Assembly (NCBI RefSeq): GCF_015732155.1
Contig: NZ_WIQK01000001.1
Coordinates: forward strand, 1,188,001-1,252,000
Reading direction: 5' to 3'
DNA length: 64,000 nt
From: Pectinatus sottacetonis
GTDB taxonomy: Bacteria; Bacillota; Negativicutes; Selenomonadales; Selenomonadaceae
A model generated the notes under the pieces. The model was given only the letters and a program-made list of their open reading frames with translations, searched no databases and was not told where the DNA came from. A program made the position numbers and the translations under genes. Positions 46,285-54,364 of this stretch are shown piece by piece; position 1 is the first letter of the stretch, and the number at the start of each line of letters is the position of its first letter.

Positions 46285-46416
46285 TTATCTCCACAGGCTA
46301 TCCCCGTAGTTCTTACGGTTATTATATATATTTCTATTTAATATTCTTAATCCTTCATTACGAATGTTTATGGCTGCATTTATATCTCTGCCGTGATGAG
46401 CTTTACAGTTAAAACG
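46285..46416 (-). pseudogene. TnpB C-terminal remnant (second copy)
   Basis: The minus strand encodes 44 codons: RFNCKAHHGRDINAAINIRN, then EGLRILNRNI and NYGDSLWR-stop. The DRDINAA motif, which carries the last catalytic RuvC aspartate region, reads GRDINAA here. Frames upstream are closed by stops. It is unlike the 7971-8150 remnant in detail, so it is from a different element. It is dead. Confidence 0.8.
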
Positions 46417-46605
46417 TTACTATTTTTTATAGCTTGGATTGGTCTTATGCCAATCTCTATATGCATATTTCTATACATACTGACTAGTGTGGTGTCTAAC
46501 TCATGACTAACGTAACGAGTCTGCAACCTTCATTCAGTCAATGATTAATTATTATTATATTACTATGCTATAAAAATTTCAATATATTTTAATTACTATC
46601 TACTC

Positions 46606-46656
46606 AATATATAAAGAAAGAGATTCCCTATGTGAGAATCTCTTTCTTTATATATT
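46606..46656 (-). terminator. 21-bp perfect hairpin after the superoxide reductase gene
   Basis: Arms 46606-46626 and 46636-46656 are perfectly complementary (core AAAGAAAGAGATTC) around a 9-nt loop. It begins 3 nt past the dfx stop and should terminate the encapsulin operon. Confidence 0.85.
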
Positions 46657-46659
46657 ACA

Positions 46660-47034
46660 TTAAAAATCTGTTTTCCATAATCCATGTAAATTGCAATATT
46701 CATATACTGTGCCACTTTCAGCACCGCAGAATTCAGCCTTAGGTTCTTGTCCAGGTTCTAGAAACTGAAGACGTACACGGGCATCTGCCACAAGCGCAAT
46801 CCACTGAATATAATGTTCCGGCTGCATTGGATGTAATGTAGAACCAACTGCAACTTTAATCTTACCATCAGTCTTAGTTACTACAGGAACGTGTTTTTCC
46901 TGTGCAGCATCTGTTGTGTTAGCAACAAGCTTAGTCATTGGCTGACCACAACAAGTAAGGGTGCCACCGCCATTATTTATAAGAGCTACAATATTACCAC
47001 ATTTTTCGCAACGATAAAAAACAACTTTGTCCAT
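46660..47034 (-). CDS. dfx: Desulfoferrodoxin / superoxide reductase
   Basis: This 124-aa protein reduces superoxide to peroxide without making oxygen, as in many anaerobes. The N-terminal desulforedoxin-like domain has YRCEKCGNIV and TLTCCGQPM (four Cys around one iron). The C-terminal domain has the active iron ligands: EKHVPVV, HPMQPEHYIQW and the YCNLHGLW Cys-His pair. The ATG at 47034 follows GGAGG by 9 nt; TTG 47040 is too close. It is the last gene behind encapsulated ferritin and encapsulin, 79 nt after the shell gene, with a strong terminator after it. Confidence 0.94.
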   Translation of the reverse strand: MDKVVFYRCEKCGNIVALINNGGGTLTCCGQPMTKLVANTTDAAQEKHVPVVTKTDGKIKVAVGSTLHPMQPEHYIQWIALVADARVRLQFLEPGQEPKAEFCGAESGTVYEYCNLHGLWKTDF

Positions 47035-47113
47035 TCTCAATTACCTCCAAAATATTAATTATATAATTTATATAAAGAACTGTTATTTTACAGTAAATAT
47101 CTATACAGTTCTT

Positions 47114-47929
47114 TTATTCAAAACGTACAATAGCCTGCGGCCGTTTAATCCTCAACAATAATGTCTCTAACAAGCGAAATTTATGATTAAGTTCGGTCTG
47201 TTCTAAATATGCAGTTTTAAGATCCTGTCCAATAACCAAATCCATATTGCGGCTGTCCGCACATACAAGGACCGCTTTTTCTTTTCCTAATGCAGGCGTA
47301 ATATATATATTTTTATTTAAAAGTTTTTTTACTCTGTCAATTTCCAGCAGTCCTGTTCCCTGCTGTAGCCTTTGCATTTGCAAGAATAAATCCGGACTCA
47401 GGGCCAATGAATAAGCACCATATATTCTTTTTTCTACCAACAAATTTATCGCTGCCGCAATATTTACAAAAGCATTTTCTCCAGTAGACCAGTCTGACCG
47501 TTCAATTTTATTGGCGCCATCTACACTGAATAAACCATCTATATTGAAGGTATTATCACCAAAGAAAATTAGTCTGTCTTCTTTCAAGGCGCAATTTTCT
47601 GCTGCATTAATAGCTTCTGATAAATCAATGGGATAGCCGAAATGAACAGCACTCTGTATATCCTTAGCTGATAAGGTAAAATCAGAATATAGTGTTGGAA
47701 TTTCAGAAAACTTTCGTCCTAAAGTCATTATCAATCCATTTTTAGCCACTTCATGCAGTTCATCAGCATTATCAATAGTAATATTAGTAACGCCAATTCC
47801 TAACGGCCCTAAAACCGAAATAAATCGTCGGCCATGCAAAACCATTTTTGCTGTATTTACAACAGTATCATCTATTTGCTTCCATAATTCCTCACTAAAT
47901 GGAGCTGACTCTCTGGATAAATAATCCAT
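47114..47929 (-). CDS. Encapsulin shell protein (family 1)
   Basis: This 271-aa protein forms icosahedral protein compartments from an HK97-like fold. MDYLSRESAPFSEELWKQID is the classic encapsulin N-terminus, which binds cargo tails; GRRFISVLGPLG follows, and SLALSPDLFLQMQRLQQGTG is in the A-domain. The C-terminus ends QAIVRFE. The ATG at 47929 has AGGAGG 9 nt upstream; the ATG at 47935 is too close. It follows the cargo gene by 35 nt. The cargo is the ferritin-like protein at 47965-48327, so the particle should store iron. Confidence 0.95.
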   Translation of the reverse strand: MDYLSRESAPFSEELWKQIDDTVVNTAKMVLHGRRFISVLGPLGIGVTNITIDNADELHEVAKNGLIMTLGRKFSEIPTLYSDFTLSAKDIQSAVHFGYPIDLSEAINAAENCALKEDRLIFFGDNTFNIDGLFSVDGANKIERSDWSTGENAFVNIAAAINLLVEKRIYGAYSLALSPDLFLQMQRLQQGTGLLEIDRVKKLLNKNIYITPALGKEKAVLVCADSRNMDLVIGQDLKTAYLEQTELNHKFRLLETLLLRIKRPQAIVRFE

Positions 47930-47964
47930 CAACATTACCCTCCTCGTATTATCTTCATAAAAAT

Positions 47965-48327
47965 TTATTTCATAAGGCTGCCAATAGTAGCTGAAGATAT
48001 AATATTTGTATTTTTAGCCTTAGTTTCATTTTCCAATTCCTGCAAAAGCTCTTTTACTTCATTTTCGCCAGAAATAAAATGTTCTGCCTCCTGAGGATCA
48101 AGAATACGAAGTAATGTCATAAGTTCGCCAACATGCGCTTTTTCTTCATCCCGTATATCAGCTATAACTTTCTTCGCAATTTCATTATCAGTTGCCTGTA
48201 CATGTGCATCATAAAGATATATTGCTTCCAGCTCCCCAGAAATATCCAAACGAACCGCTTGAATCAATTCTTCCTTAGTTAATTTTCGCTCAACATTTCC
48301 CTGAAACGGATTTGCAAAATCAGCCAT
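47965..48327 (-). CDS. Encapsulated ferritin-like protein (EncFtn)
   Basis: This 120-aa protein is a two-helix ferritin-like cargo that oxidises Fe(II) inside the encapsulin. Metal ligands lie in ISGELEAIYLYDAHVQATD and IADIRDEEKAHVGELM (the ExxH motif). The C-terminal tail SSATIGSLMK is an encapsulation signal of the (T/S)-(I/V)-G-S-L type that binds the shell interior. AGGAGG lies 7 nt before the ATG. It is the first gene of the operon. A promoter with a PerR-like sequence lies at 48367-48404. Confidence 0.94.
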   Translation of the reverse strand: MADFANPFQGNVERKLTKEELIQAVRLDISGELEAIYLYDAHVQATDNEIAKKVIADIRDEEKAHVGELMTLLRILDPQEAEHFISGENEVKELLQELENETKAKNTNIISSATIGSLMK

Positions 48328-48366
48328 ATTATTATTCCTCCTCTTAGGTTAAGAAAAATTATTTTC

Positions 48367-48404
48367 CGTTAATAATTATACCATATAACGCATTTCATTT
48401 TCAA
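48367..48404 (-). promoter_or_regulatory. Encapsulin-operon promoter with PerR-like box
   Basis: On the minus strand, TTGAAA (48399-48404), an 18-nt spacer and TATAAT (48375-48380), preceded by TGG (extended -10), form a strong promoter. GTATAATTATTAACG (48367-48381) matches the core of the known PerR box TTATAATnATTATAA at 10 of 14 positions and overlaps the -10. Control by peroxide or iron is plausible but unproven. Confidence 0.6.
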
Positions 48405-48576
48405 TTAAAAATACAAATTATGCTCCCTAAATTTATTATATTATCAGTGCATACAAATATTTTTATTTTTTCATAAAATAATAAAAATATTTTATCATAA
48501 AATAAATATTGTCAAATGTCAAAAGTAAGTATATACTAAATTATATAGAAATTTAGTTATCTAAAATATTATATAG

Positions 48577-48729
48577 GAATAGGTGCCGCAAGGCTTAATA
48601 GGGAAGACCGGTGAAATACCGGCGCGGTCCCGCCGCTGTAACAGGGAGTAATGCTGTATTATGTCACTGGGATTTATCCTGGGAAGGCACAGTTTAGCTA
48701 TGATCTGAAGCCAGAAGAACTGCCTATTT
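48577..48729 (+). ncRNA. Cobalamin riboswitch aptamer
   Basis: The conserved class-I features are in order: AATAGGTGCC at the P1/P2 entry, GGGAAGACCGGTGAAATACC, GGCGCGGTCCCGCCGCTGTA, and the B12 box AAGCCAGAAGAACTGCC (48709-48724). P1 closes AATAGGT with GCCTATT. An intrinsic terminator follows at 48833-48871. It would bind adenosylcobalamin or a related form. No recognisable gene stands behind it on the plus strand for over 9 kb. Confidence 0.95.
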
Positions 48730-48832
48730 GACAATCACCGATGACAATATAATTTGTCGAACCTGCGAGCGATAGGAAGGGGATTTCTCGAATACATCCT
48801 TTTATTTTTGTTATATGGATTTAGTCGATGGA

Positions 48833-48871
48833 GCCTTTTGCCTTTTTTTGGCAGAAGGTTTTTATTTTTTA
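48833..48871 (+). terminator. Riboswitch-linked intrinsic terminator
   Basis: GCCTTTTGCC (48833-48842) pairs with GGCAGAAGGT (48850-48859) with two G-U pairs, followed by a long T-rich tract. It is about 100 nt past the aptamer and is the probable expression platform. Confidence 0.8.
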
Positions 48872-48928
48872 CAGACTCTGTAAAATTTTATAATTTATTA
48901 TTCCATTGATGAGTCTGTGATTTACAAG

Positions 48929-49071
48929 TGGACTAATAGAAATAAATTTAATTATTTTGTAATATCCATTTTATCACCCCAGTTAAATAAACAGTCATAC
49001 TTCTACATATGCTTTATTTATCTCCTGATAATGAAAATTACTAGTTTAATATTTTTTATTCTATTAGTCCA
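48929..49071. repeat. 143-bp element with 13-bp inverted ends
   Basis: TGGACTAATAGAA (48929-48941) and its exact complement (49059-49071) flank an AT-rich core; pairing continues a few bases inward with one bulge. It resembles a miniature inverted-repeat element or the shell of a long hairpin. No clear target duplication was seen. Confidence 0.45.
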
Positions 49072-49102
49072 TTATAATTCGCATGAAATAAATTCTAAAA
49101 AT

Positions 49103-49155
49103 GCAAAAATATCATCGTAAAGGTTTTTTATTGCAATGATATCTTTGCCTTTTTT
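49103..49155 (+). terminator. Intrinsic terminator
   Basis: GCAAAAATATCAT (49103-49115) pairs with 49136-49148 with one mismatch, and a T7 tract follows. It ends any transcript that reads past the riboswitch terminator. Confidence 0.65.
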
Positions 49156-49159
49156 TATT

Positions 49160-49655
49160 TATAAAAATCAATAACAGCCTCGAAAGGAGATGGTTCCATT
49201 GTATTAATTGTTTAAACATGGCAGTTTTTCAGTTTATCCACCTATATATTCTGCTTTTTATTTTTCCAGAAGATATAATCCACTTTATCCCATAATATAT
49301 TATTGCCGCCTCACAATAATATCATGCTATAAATATTTGGCTATTAACCGGAACTCGGAATTCCCCAGAGAATATTTATATCACTATCATTATAACAAGG
49401 TATAAAGTTATTATTATTACTAAGAAACTTATTTTGTTGTTATCCATTAATAAACAACTCTAACAGTTAAAAGCCATCCGCTTGATTAATAATATTGTGT
49501 CTGCCATGCTAATAGCCAATTAAACTGAAATGATCTTTATTGTATTTATTAATACTATAAAAGCCTATGTTATTAATAAATACTAAAAGAAAAATAATTT
49601 ATTTAAGAGAACCTCCTTCTCATATAAATAACTCCATCTTTAAATATAGTTCGGA
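49160..49655. other. Gap behind the riboswitch; no intact gene
   Basis: AAAGGAG followed by ATG (49191) opens a frame that stops after five codons. Longer frames behind it (49208-49405 and one starting MAVFQFIHLYILLF) are low-complexity and unlike any protein I know. A B12-regulated gene may have decayed here; the sequence does not allow its identification. Confidence 0.4.
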
Positions 49656-49696
49656 AATAATTACCTTAGGTCCGCCATAAACCTAAGGTAATTATT
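49656..49696. repeat. 16-bp perfect inverted repeat
   Basis: AATAATTACCTTAGGT (49656-49671) and its exact complement (49681-49696) surround CCGCCATAA. Neither strand has a good T-tract, and no gene ends nearby, so its role is open. Confidence 0.6.
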
Positions 49697-49843
49697 ATTT
49701 TAAAAACCAATAATCATAATTTTGGCATCGTAAACATTTTGTAAATATTTTTTGTTTTTTATGAATATTCAAAGAATATAAGTATGCCAAAACACTTAAT
49801 TTATTTTTTAATTCATATTTATTATACCTCTTTTTCCGATAAA

Positions 49844-49886
49844 CAACAGCCCTATATCATAATTTTTTTATGATATAGGGCTGTTG
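49844..49886 (-). terminator. 18-bp perfect hairpin after the 69-aa gene
   Basis: Arms 49844-49861 and 49869-49886 (CAACAGCCCTATATCATA) are perfectly complementary around a 7-nt loop. It lies 13 nt past the stop of the 49900-50109 frame, which supports that frame being a real minus-strand gene. Confidence 0.75.
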
Positions 49887-49899
49887 CTGCAATAAAAAT

Positions 49900-50109
49900 C
49901 TATTTTAACTGCATAGCATCATCTAAATTTTTTATTGCGAGCTGAAGCTGATTTTCTAAAAGCTTTAAACGATTTGCAATTTTTATTTCATTTCTCTGCC
50001 TGTATATAATTTGATCAGTTTTCACATGCAAAAGTATATCTTCCAGCTCATTTTTTTGTTTTTCTACATTAGAAAATACTTTTAAAATACAAAAGACTCC
50101 TTTTACCAT
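49900..50109 (-). CDS. Small coiled-coil protein of unknown function
   Basis: This 69-aa frame encodes a charged protein whose residues 15-66 look like a coiled coil (VEKQKNELEDILLHVKTDQI, then RLKLLENQLQLAIKNLDDAM). There is no signal peptide or known motif. The ATG at 50109 has only a weak binding site, but a strong terminator follows the stop, and the reverse frames are poor. I consider it a probable gene of unknown role. Confidence 0.5.
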   Translation of the reverse strand: MVKGVFCILKVFSNVEKQKNELEDILLHVKTDQIIYRQRNEIKIANRLKLLENQLQLAIKNLDDAMQLK

Positions 50110-50302
50110 CCATAGCTGTAATTTAAGCTGTACATATTCAATTTAAATTCTCAGATACTAAATAAAGATATGACCTATACTTAACCATATCTGATTTATA
50201 AATTTAATTTATACTACTTGTATAATATACTAAATAATAATTTTATATCTGTCAATATTTTTCAATAAATACCATACATATTTTTAACTTTATAAAAAAA
50301 AG
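50110..50302. other. Short AT-rich gap
   Basis: No gene seen. It should contain the promoter of the 69-aa gene on the minus strand. Confidence 0.4.
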
Positions 50303-50337
50303 CAGCCATAATAATAGTTAATCTATTATTATGGCTG
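50303..50337 (-). terminator. Intrinsic terminator, minus strand
   Basis: CAGCCATAATAATAG (50303-50317) pairs perfectly with 50323-50337 around TTAAT; on the minus strand a run of Ts follows. It probably ends the porin transcript, about 200 nt past the stop. Confidence 0.75.
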
Positions 50338-50540
50338 TAATAATTAAATCAATAAATTTTATTTATAAAGTAACCTATATATGGCAGCAGCCTTATTCTA
50401 TCTCTTAATCATGATTATTTTTAAACTAAAATATCTTTTGCATGACATGTCTATGGCATAGACCTAAGCAGAATAACTCCAAATATTCCACCACTGTTTC
50501 ATACTCCAACTATTATTCAGAAATGACTAATTATTGATCG

Positions 50541-51182
50541 TTAAAATTTAAAAGATAATCCTGCATATAACCCTTTAGCTGTTACATCCATATTAGTATT
50601 CTGAACCTGAAAATCATTTACTTTAGTATATTGATAAAGTAAATCTAAATCCACATTTTCGGTAAAGGCATAACCTACACCAGCTTCATAATGCTGCATG
50701 TTGTCACCAAAACCGGCAGCTGCCCAGCCTGTCATATTTGGAGCGATTGGAGCTTCATACTGTGCACCGGCTTGGAAAAAACTGCGTGTGGCATCGCCCC
50801 AGTTATCATCTAAACCTAAACGTGCATGCATATTACCAGCATATAATGAAACATTTTTATTGAGTTTATATCTCAAGTTATATTCCTGTGTTCTAAAATT
50901 TTGATCTCCAAAATCCGATAACTTCAGTCGACTGTCATTATACTTGTACTGTACTGCCAGATTATTGCCAAGACCTACTGTCGCACCGCCAAAAACCCTG
51001 TTTTTTACATCAGAGTCAACTTTTTCTCCTGTGTTGCTGTTTTTTACAGACATCGCTGGTGCAACAGCTGTACCTGCATTAATTTCAACTTTTCCCTGAT
51101 CATAATTCTGCAATGGTGCTGCAAAAGCTGTCGTACTTAAAGAAAGACAGACTGCAACTCCTAGTAACGTTTTTTTTGTCAA
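50541..51182 (-). CDS. Small outer-membrane beta-barrel protein (porin-like)
   Basis: This protein of about 213 aa has a signal peptide (KKTLLGVAVCLSLSTTAFAA) and a predicted barrel of roughly ten strands. Barrel traits include alternating residues (LAVQYKYNDSRLKL, YNLRYKLNKNVSLYAGN, YAGLSFKF) and a terminal Phe, the outer-membrane assembly signal. It has no SLH domain, unlike the porin at 3998. A TTG start at 51182 follows GGGGG by 8 nt; the frame extending to 51290 has no binding site. The family is recognised in many Negativicutes, but the transported solute is unknown. Confidence 0.82.
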   Translation of the reverse strand: MTKKTLLGVAVCLSLSTTAFAAPLQNYDQGKVEINAGTAVAPAMSVKNSNTGEKVDSDVKNRVFGGATVGLGNNLAVQYKYNDSRLKLSDFGDQNFRTQEYNLRYKLNKNVSLYAGNMHARLGLDDNWGDATRSFFQAGAQYEAPIAPNMTGWAAAGFGDNMQHYEAGVGYAFTENVDLDLLYQYTKVNDFQVQNTNMDVTAKGLYAGLSFKF

Positions 51183-51299
51183 CAAAAAGGCCCCCAAATT
51201 ATAATATACTTTTAACATCTTTTTGATATACTCACCATGGCTAAAATCAGGAAAATAGAGAGTGATACCGAATCCTGCCTTACAAAACAAGTTTTATGT

Positions 51300-51337
51300 G
51301 TTCAATAAACGGATAATATCCTATCCGTTTATTGAAC
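51300..51337. terminator. 16-bp perfect hairpin between cfa and the porin
   Basis: GTTCAATAAACGGATA (51300-51315) pairs perfectly with 51322-51337 around ATATCC. It may terminate cfa transcripts, though it is about 235 nt past the stop, or it may act as a leader hairpin for the porin. Confidence 0.6.
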
Positions 51338-51572
51338 ATTCAGCTATAGCTACTTACGCAGACCCGCAAGACTCACATTATTTTTCCATGCTAAACTACG
51401 GTTTTTTATGTAAATCTATTATAAATTCAATAAATGATAATTTTTTCCTGCCTGAAATAAAAAAATTAAATTATTTGTGACAAAATTTCCCTGCTTATAA
51501 AACAGTAGGAGTATGTCCTGAATATATATACTAAAAGCTGCCCTCCTGCAACATTATAAGCAGTTTATATTA

Positions 51573-52763
51573 TTAATCTTCATACATATATTCATCAGTC
51601 ATTGGTAATTTGTTATTTACACCTTTACTTAAAAGATACTGTACTACATCTATATTGCCCGTTCTAAATGCAGACGCACAGCCGGCAAGATACAGACTCC
51701 ACATCCGCTTAAATCTTTCATTATACTTTTCCGGTAGTTCATCTTTGCAATTCATAAAATTCTTATGCCATTCATCCAACGTACGTGCATAATGCCGACG
51801 CAGACTTTCCATGTGAAGTAAATAAAAATTAAAATCAGGCAGTAAACTTACAGTTTCACGCACCGTTGGGACATAACCTCCGGGGAAAATATATTTCTTT
51901 ATCCAACCATTAGTCGGTGCTTCCGTAAAGCCCATTATAGAATGGAGTAAAAACAACCCTCCGTCCTTTAACAGTGTATTAACTTTGTGTAGATATAATG
52001 GCAAAAATTCTTTGCCTACATGTTCAAACATTCCAATACTGACAATTTTATCAAATTTATATTGTTTTGGATCTAAATCCATATAATTTAATAAATGAAC
52101 TTTTACTTTATCTTCTAAACCTAATTTTTTTATTCTCGCAGTAACTCCATCATATTGTTCTTCACTTAAAGTAATTCCTACAGCATTAACACCATAAAGC
52201 TGTGCCGCTCTTATTATGAGCCAGCCCCATCCACAGCCAATATCAAGCAAAGTTTCATTTTTTCTTAACAATAACTTTTGCAACGAATGATCTATTTTAT
52301 GTAATTGAGCTTCTTCAAGAGTATCTGTTGGTCGTTTAAAATAAGCACAGGAATATGACATTGTCCTATCAAGCCACTTTCGATAAAAATCGTTGCCAAG
52401 ATCATAATGACTGTGTATATTTTCTTTTTCTTCTTCTTCCACGCCGGAAAACATTTTTTTCCTCAAACCAGCCAAATCATATTTTTTAATATCTCCAGCC
52501 TGGTTTTTGAACATAGTTGCAATAACATCATCCAATGAACCTTCAAAATCTATACTTCCGTCCATATAAGCTTCGCCTAATGTCAATACAATATTTGAAC
52601 CTATCTGCGTGATATCCTTAAATTCAGGTTCACGGTGAAAAATTATTTTAAAATTAGGATTCTCTTTACCATAATTTTTTTCTTCACCATCCCAAAATCG
52701 TACAGTAAACCCGCCTTTATTCCATAGTTTTAATGCAGCTTTCAATGCCGCTTTTTTCAACAT
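51573..52763 (-). CDS. cfa: Cyclopropane-fatty-acyl-phospholipid synthase
   Basis: This 396-aa enzyme adds a methylene group from SAM across the double bond of membrane phospholipid acyl chains. MSYSCAYFKRPTDTLEEAQL, LLDIGCGWGWLIIRAAQLYG, GITLSEEQYDG and DKIVSIGMFEHVG are the CFA synthase signatures. The HSIMGFTEAPTNGWIKKYIF segment fits the active site. The start is ATG 52763. It is a single-gene unit. Cyclopropanation toughens membranes in stationary phase or under acid stress. Confidence 0.93.
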   Translation of the reverse strand: MLKKAALKAALKLWNKGGFTVRFWDGEEKNYGKENPNFKIIFHREPEFKDITQIGSNIVLTLGEAYMDGSIDFEGSLDDVIATMFKNQAGDIKKYDLAGLRKKMFSGVEEEEKENIHSHYDLGNDFYRKWLDRTMSYSCAYFKRPTDTLEEAQLHKIDHSLQKLLLRKNETLLDIGCGWGWLIIRAAQLYGVNAVGITLSEEQYDGVTARIKKLGLEDKVKVHLLNYMDLDPKQYKFDKIVSIGMFEHVGKEFLPLYLHKVNTLLKDGGLFLLHSIMGFTEAPTNGWIKKYIFPGGYVPTVRETVSLLPDFNFYLLHMESLRRHYARTLDEWHKNFMNCKDELPEKYNERFKRMWSLYLAGCASAFRTGNIDVVQYLLSKGVNNKLPMTDEYMYED

Positions 52764-53109
52764 AAAAATCGCCTCGCCGATAGATAAAATTCCTTTTTAA
52801 AGTAAATTTTACTCACTTTAAAACTTAGACCACTTATTGTTATTCAATTCTATTAAAATAAGCTGGTTTTCAAATAAATAGTATTTTTTTTATAAAAATA
52901 CTACCGAAAGCAAAACTGTTTTAGTGATAATTATGTGTTAATGTGTAACATCATAATTTATTACTCTAATTCAAGTTTATCACGATTTTTACCTTATTAC
53001 AAGCATATATAGTCATCATTTTTTTTTGTAATCTATGTAATAAATTTTATAACATAGCTTCTCGTGTTTCCTTGGATAATACATTCAAAATAATACTTAT
53101 GCTTTACAT
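52764..53109. other. AT-rich gap, no gene seen
   Basis: The interval between the cfa start and the ccdA stop contains no convincing gene. A frame at 53033-53221 overlaps ccdA antiparallel reading and is not supported. Confidence 0.5.
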
Positions 53110-53805
53110 TTAAAATATTGAAAAAATAATTCCTATTCCCTTTTGAAGCCAGTCCAGCCAAATAAAAGCACCTAAAATTATCATCATATAACCAGCAACT
53201 TTTTGTATTATAGGCAGCCATCCATAAAACTTACGCATATGTATCAAGTATTTTTTCAATACCGCTACAAACAAAAAAAATGGTATAGAAAAACCCATAG
53301 AATAAACAAATAATAAAAATATACCTGTTTTAACTGTTCCAGTTTGTCCCGCATAAATTAGTATTGCAGCAAGAATCGGTCCAGTACATGGTGTCCAGCC
53401 TGCTGTAAAAGCTGTACCTAATAAAAATGCTCCAACAGGTCCTTTAAAAGTCTTTTTTAAAAAAGGTCGATAGTCTCTGCCCAAAAAAGTTGTCTGAAAA
53501 TGACCTGTCAATATTATTCCCATAATAATAATAATAATTGCCCCTGCTTTTTTTATCTCTTCCTGATAATTAAAAAACCATTGTCCCATCAATGACGCCG
53601 TTGCTCCCATAATAATAAAAACCAGCGTAAATCCCGACAAAAAACAAATACTATTTATATATATGTTCCATTTTCTCTCTTCTTGTCCATCAATTGATTG
53701 TGCTAATATTAACGAAAAGGTAGGCAGCATTGGTAGAACACAGGGGGAAACAAACGATAACAGCCCAGCAAACAAAGCTGCTGTTACACTAACATTATCA
53801 ATCAT
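53110..53805 (-). CDS. ccdA: CcdA-family thiol-disulfide electron transporter
   Basis: This 231-aa inner-membrane protein has six predicted helices. The conserved cysteines lie in LSFVSPCVLPMLPTF and AGWTPCTGPILAAIL, the pair that passes electrons from thioredoxin across the membrane. It would reduce the periplasmic TlpA-like protein encoded just upstream. The ATG at 53805 is preceded by AGGAG with 9 nt spacing and overlaps the tlpA stop by 8 nt, so translation is coupled. A role in cytochrome c maturation is possible, but no cytochrome genes are nearby. Confidence 0.92.
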   Translation of the reverse strand: MIDNVSVTAALFAGLLSFVSPCVLPMLPTFSLILAQSIDGQEERKWNIYINSICFLSGFTLVFIIMGATASLMGQWFFNYQEEIKKAGAIIIIIMGIILTGHFQTTFLGRDYRPFLKKTFKGPVGAFLLGTAFTAGWTPCTGPILAAILIYAGQTGTVKTGIFLLFVYSMGFSIPFFLFVAVLKKYLIHMRKFYGWLPIIQKVAGYMMIILGAFIWLDWLQKGIGIIFSIF

Positions 53806-54349
53806 TATTTTTATCTCCTGCGCTATCAATGATTTTTTCTAATTCAACCAAATCAATCTGTCCAGTCCGCCGATACTTTATTATTCCATTTTTATCGATT
53901 ACGATAGTTGTCGGAATCTGACGAACTTTAAACAATTCTGCCGCTTTTCCATCACTATCCAGTAAAACAGGAAAAACATAATTATTCTGTACCATAAAAC
54001 TATTTATTTTTGTTTTTGATTCTTGCATGTTAATTGCCAAAAATTGTAATTTATTTTTGTATTTATTATAAAAATCATTTATTTCCGGCATTTCATCACG
54101 ACATGGGGGACACCAGCTGGCCCAAAAATTCAATACATATACTTTATTATTTTTTGCTGCATTTATTGTTACAGACTTATCTTCTATGTCTTTTAAAGTA
54201 ATCGCGGGTGCTTTTTTCCCGATAACTACTCCCACAGTAGCTGGTTCTTCAGCTGATTTCCCCGTATAATTTTTATATGCTGCCATATAATTATAGACAC
54301 TAAAACCTACTAATAGTACCATTACTATAAACCAAATATATTTACGCAT
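53798..54349 (-). CDS. TlpA/ResA-like membrane-anchored thioredoxin
   Basis: This 183-aa protein has an N-terminal anchor (about 5-25), then an AhpC/TSA-type thioredoxin fold. The active site is LNFWASWCPPCRDEMPEINDF. QIPTTIVIDKNGIIKYRRTG contains the cis-proline. It acts outside the inner membrane as a thiol-disulfide reductase or peroxide-reducing factor. It lies between a TetR gene (15 nt upstream) and ccdA (overlapping), a compact redox operon. Confidence 0.92.
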   Translation of the reverse strand: MRKYIWFIVMVLLVGFSVYNYMAAYKNYTGKSAEEPATVGVVIGKKAPAITLKDIEDKSVTINAAKNNKVYVLNFWASWCPPCRDEMPEINDFYNKYKNKLQFLAINMQESKTKINSFMVQNNYVFPVLLDSDGKAAELFKVRQIPTTIVIDKNGIIKYRRTGQIDLVELEKIIDSAGDKNND

Positions 54350-54364
54350 TTTTTTCTTCCTTTT

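Noticed and set aside
46161-46412. Plus-strand 83-aa frame
   Set aside because: Overlaps the TnpB remnant and right end on the minus strand; no family resemblance.
48917-49120. Frame behind the cobalamin riboswitch as its regulated gene
   Set aside because: No ATG/GTG/TTG with a binding site, low-complexity translation, and it crosses the 143-bp inverted-repeat element.
49208-49405. 65-aa frame near the AAAGGAG-ATG at 49191
   Set aside because: It is not in frame with that ATG and has no recognisable domain; aromatic-rich composition fits random AT-rich DNA.
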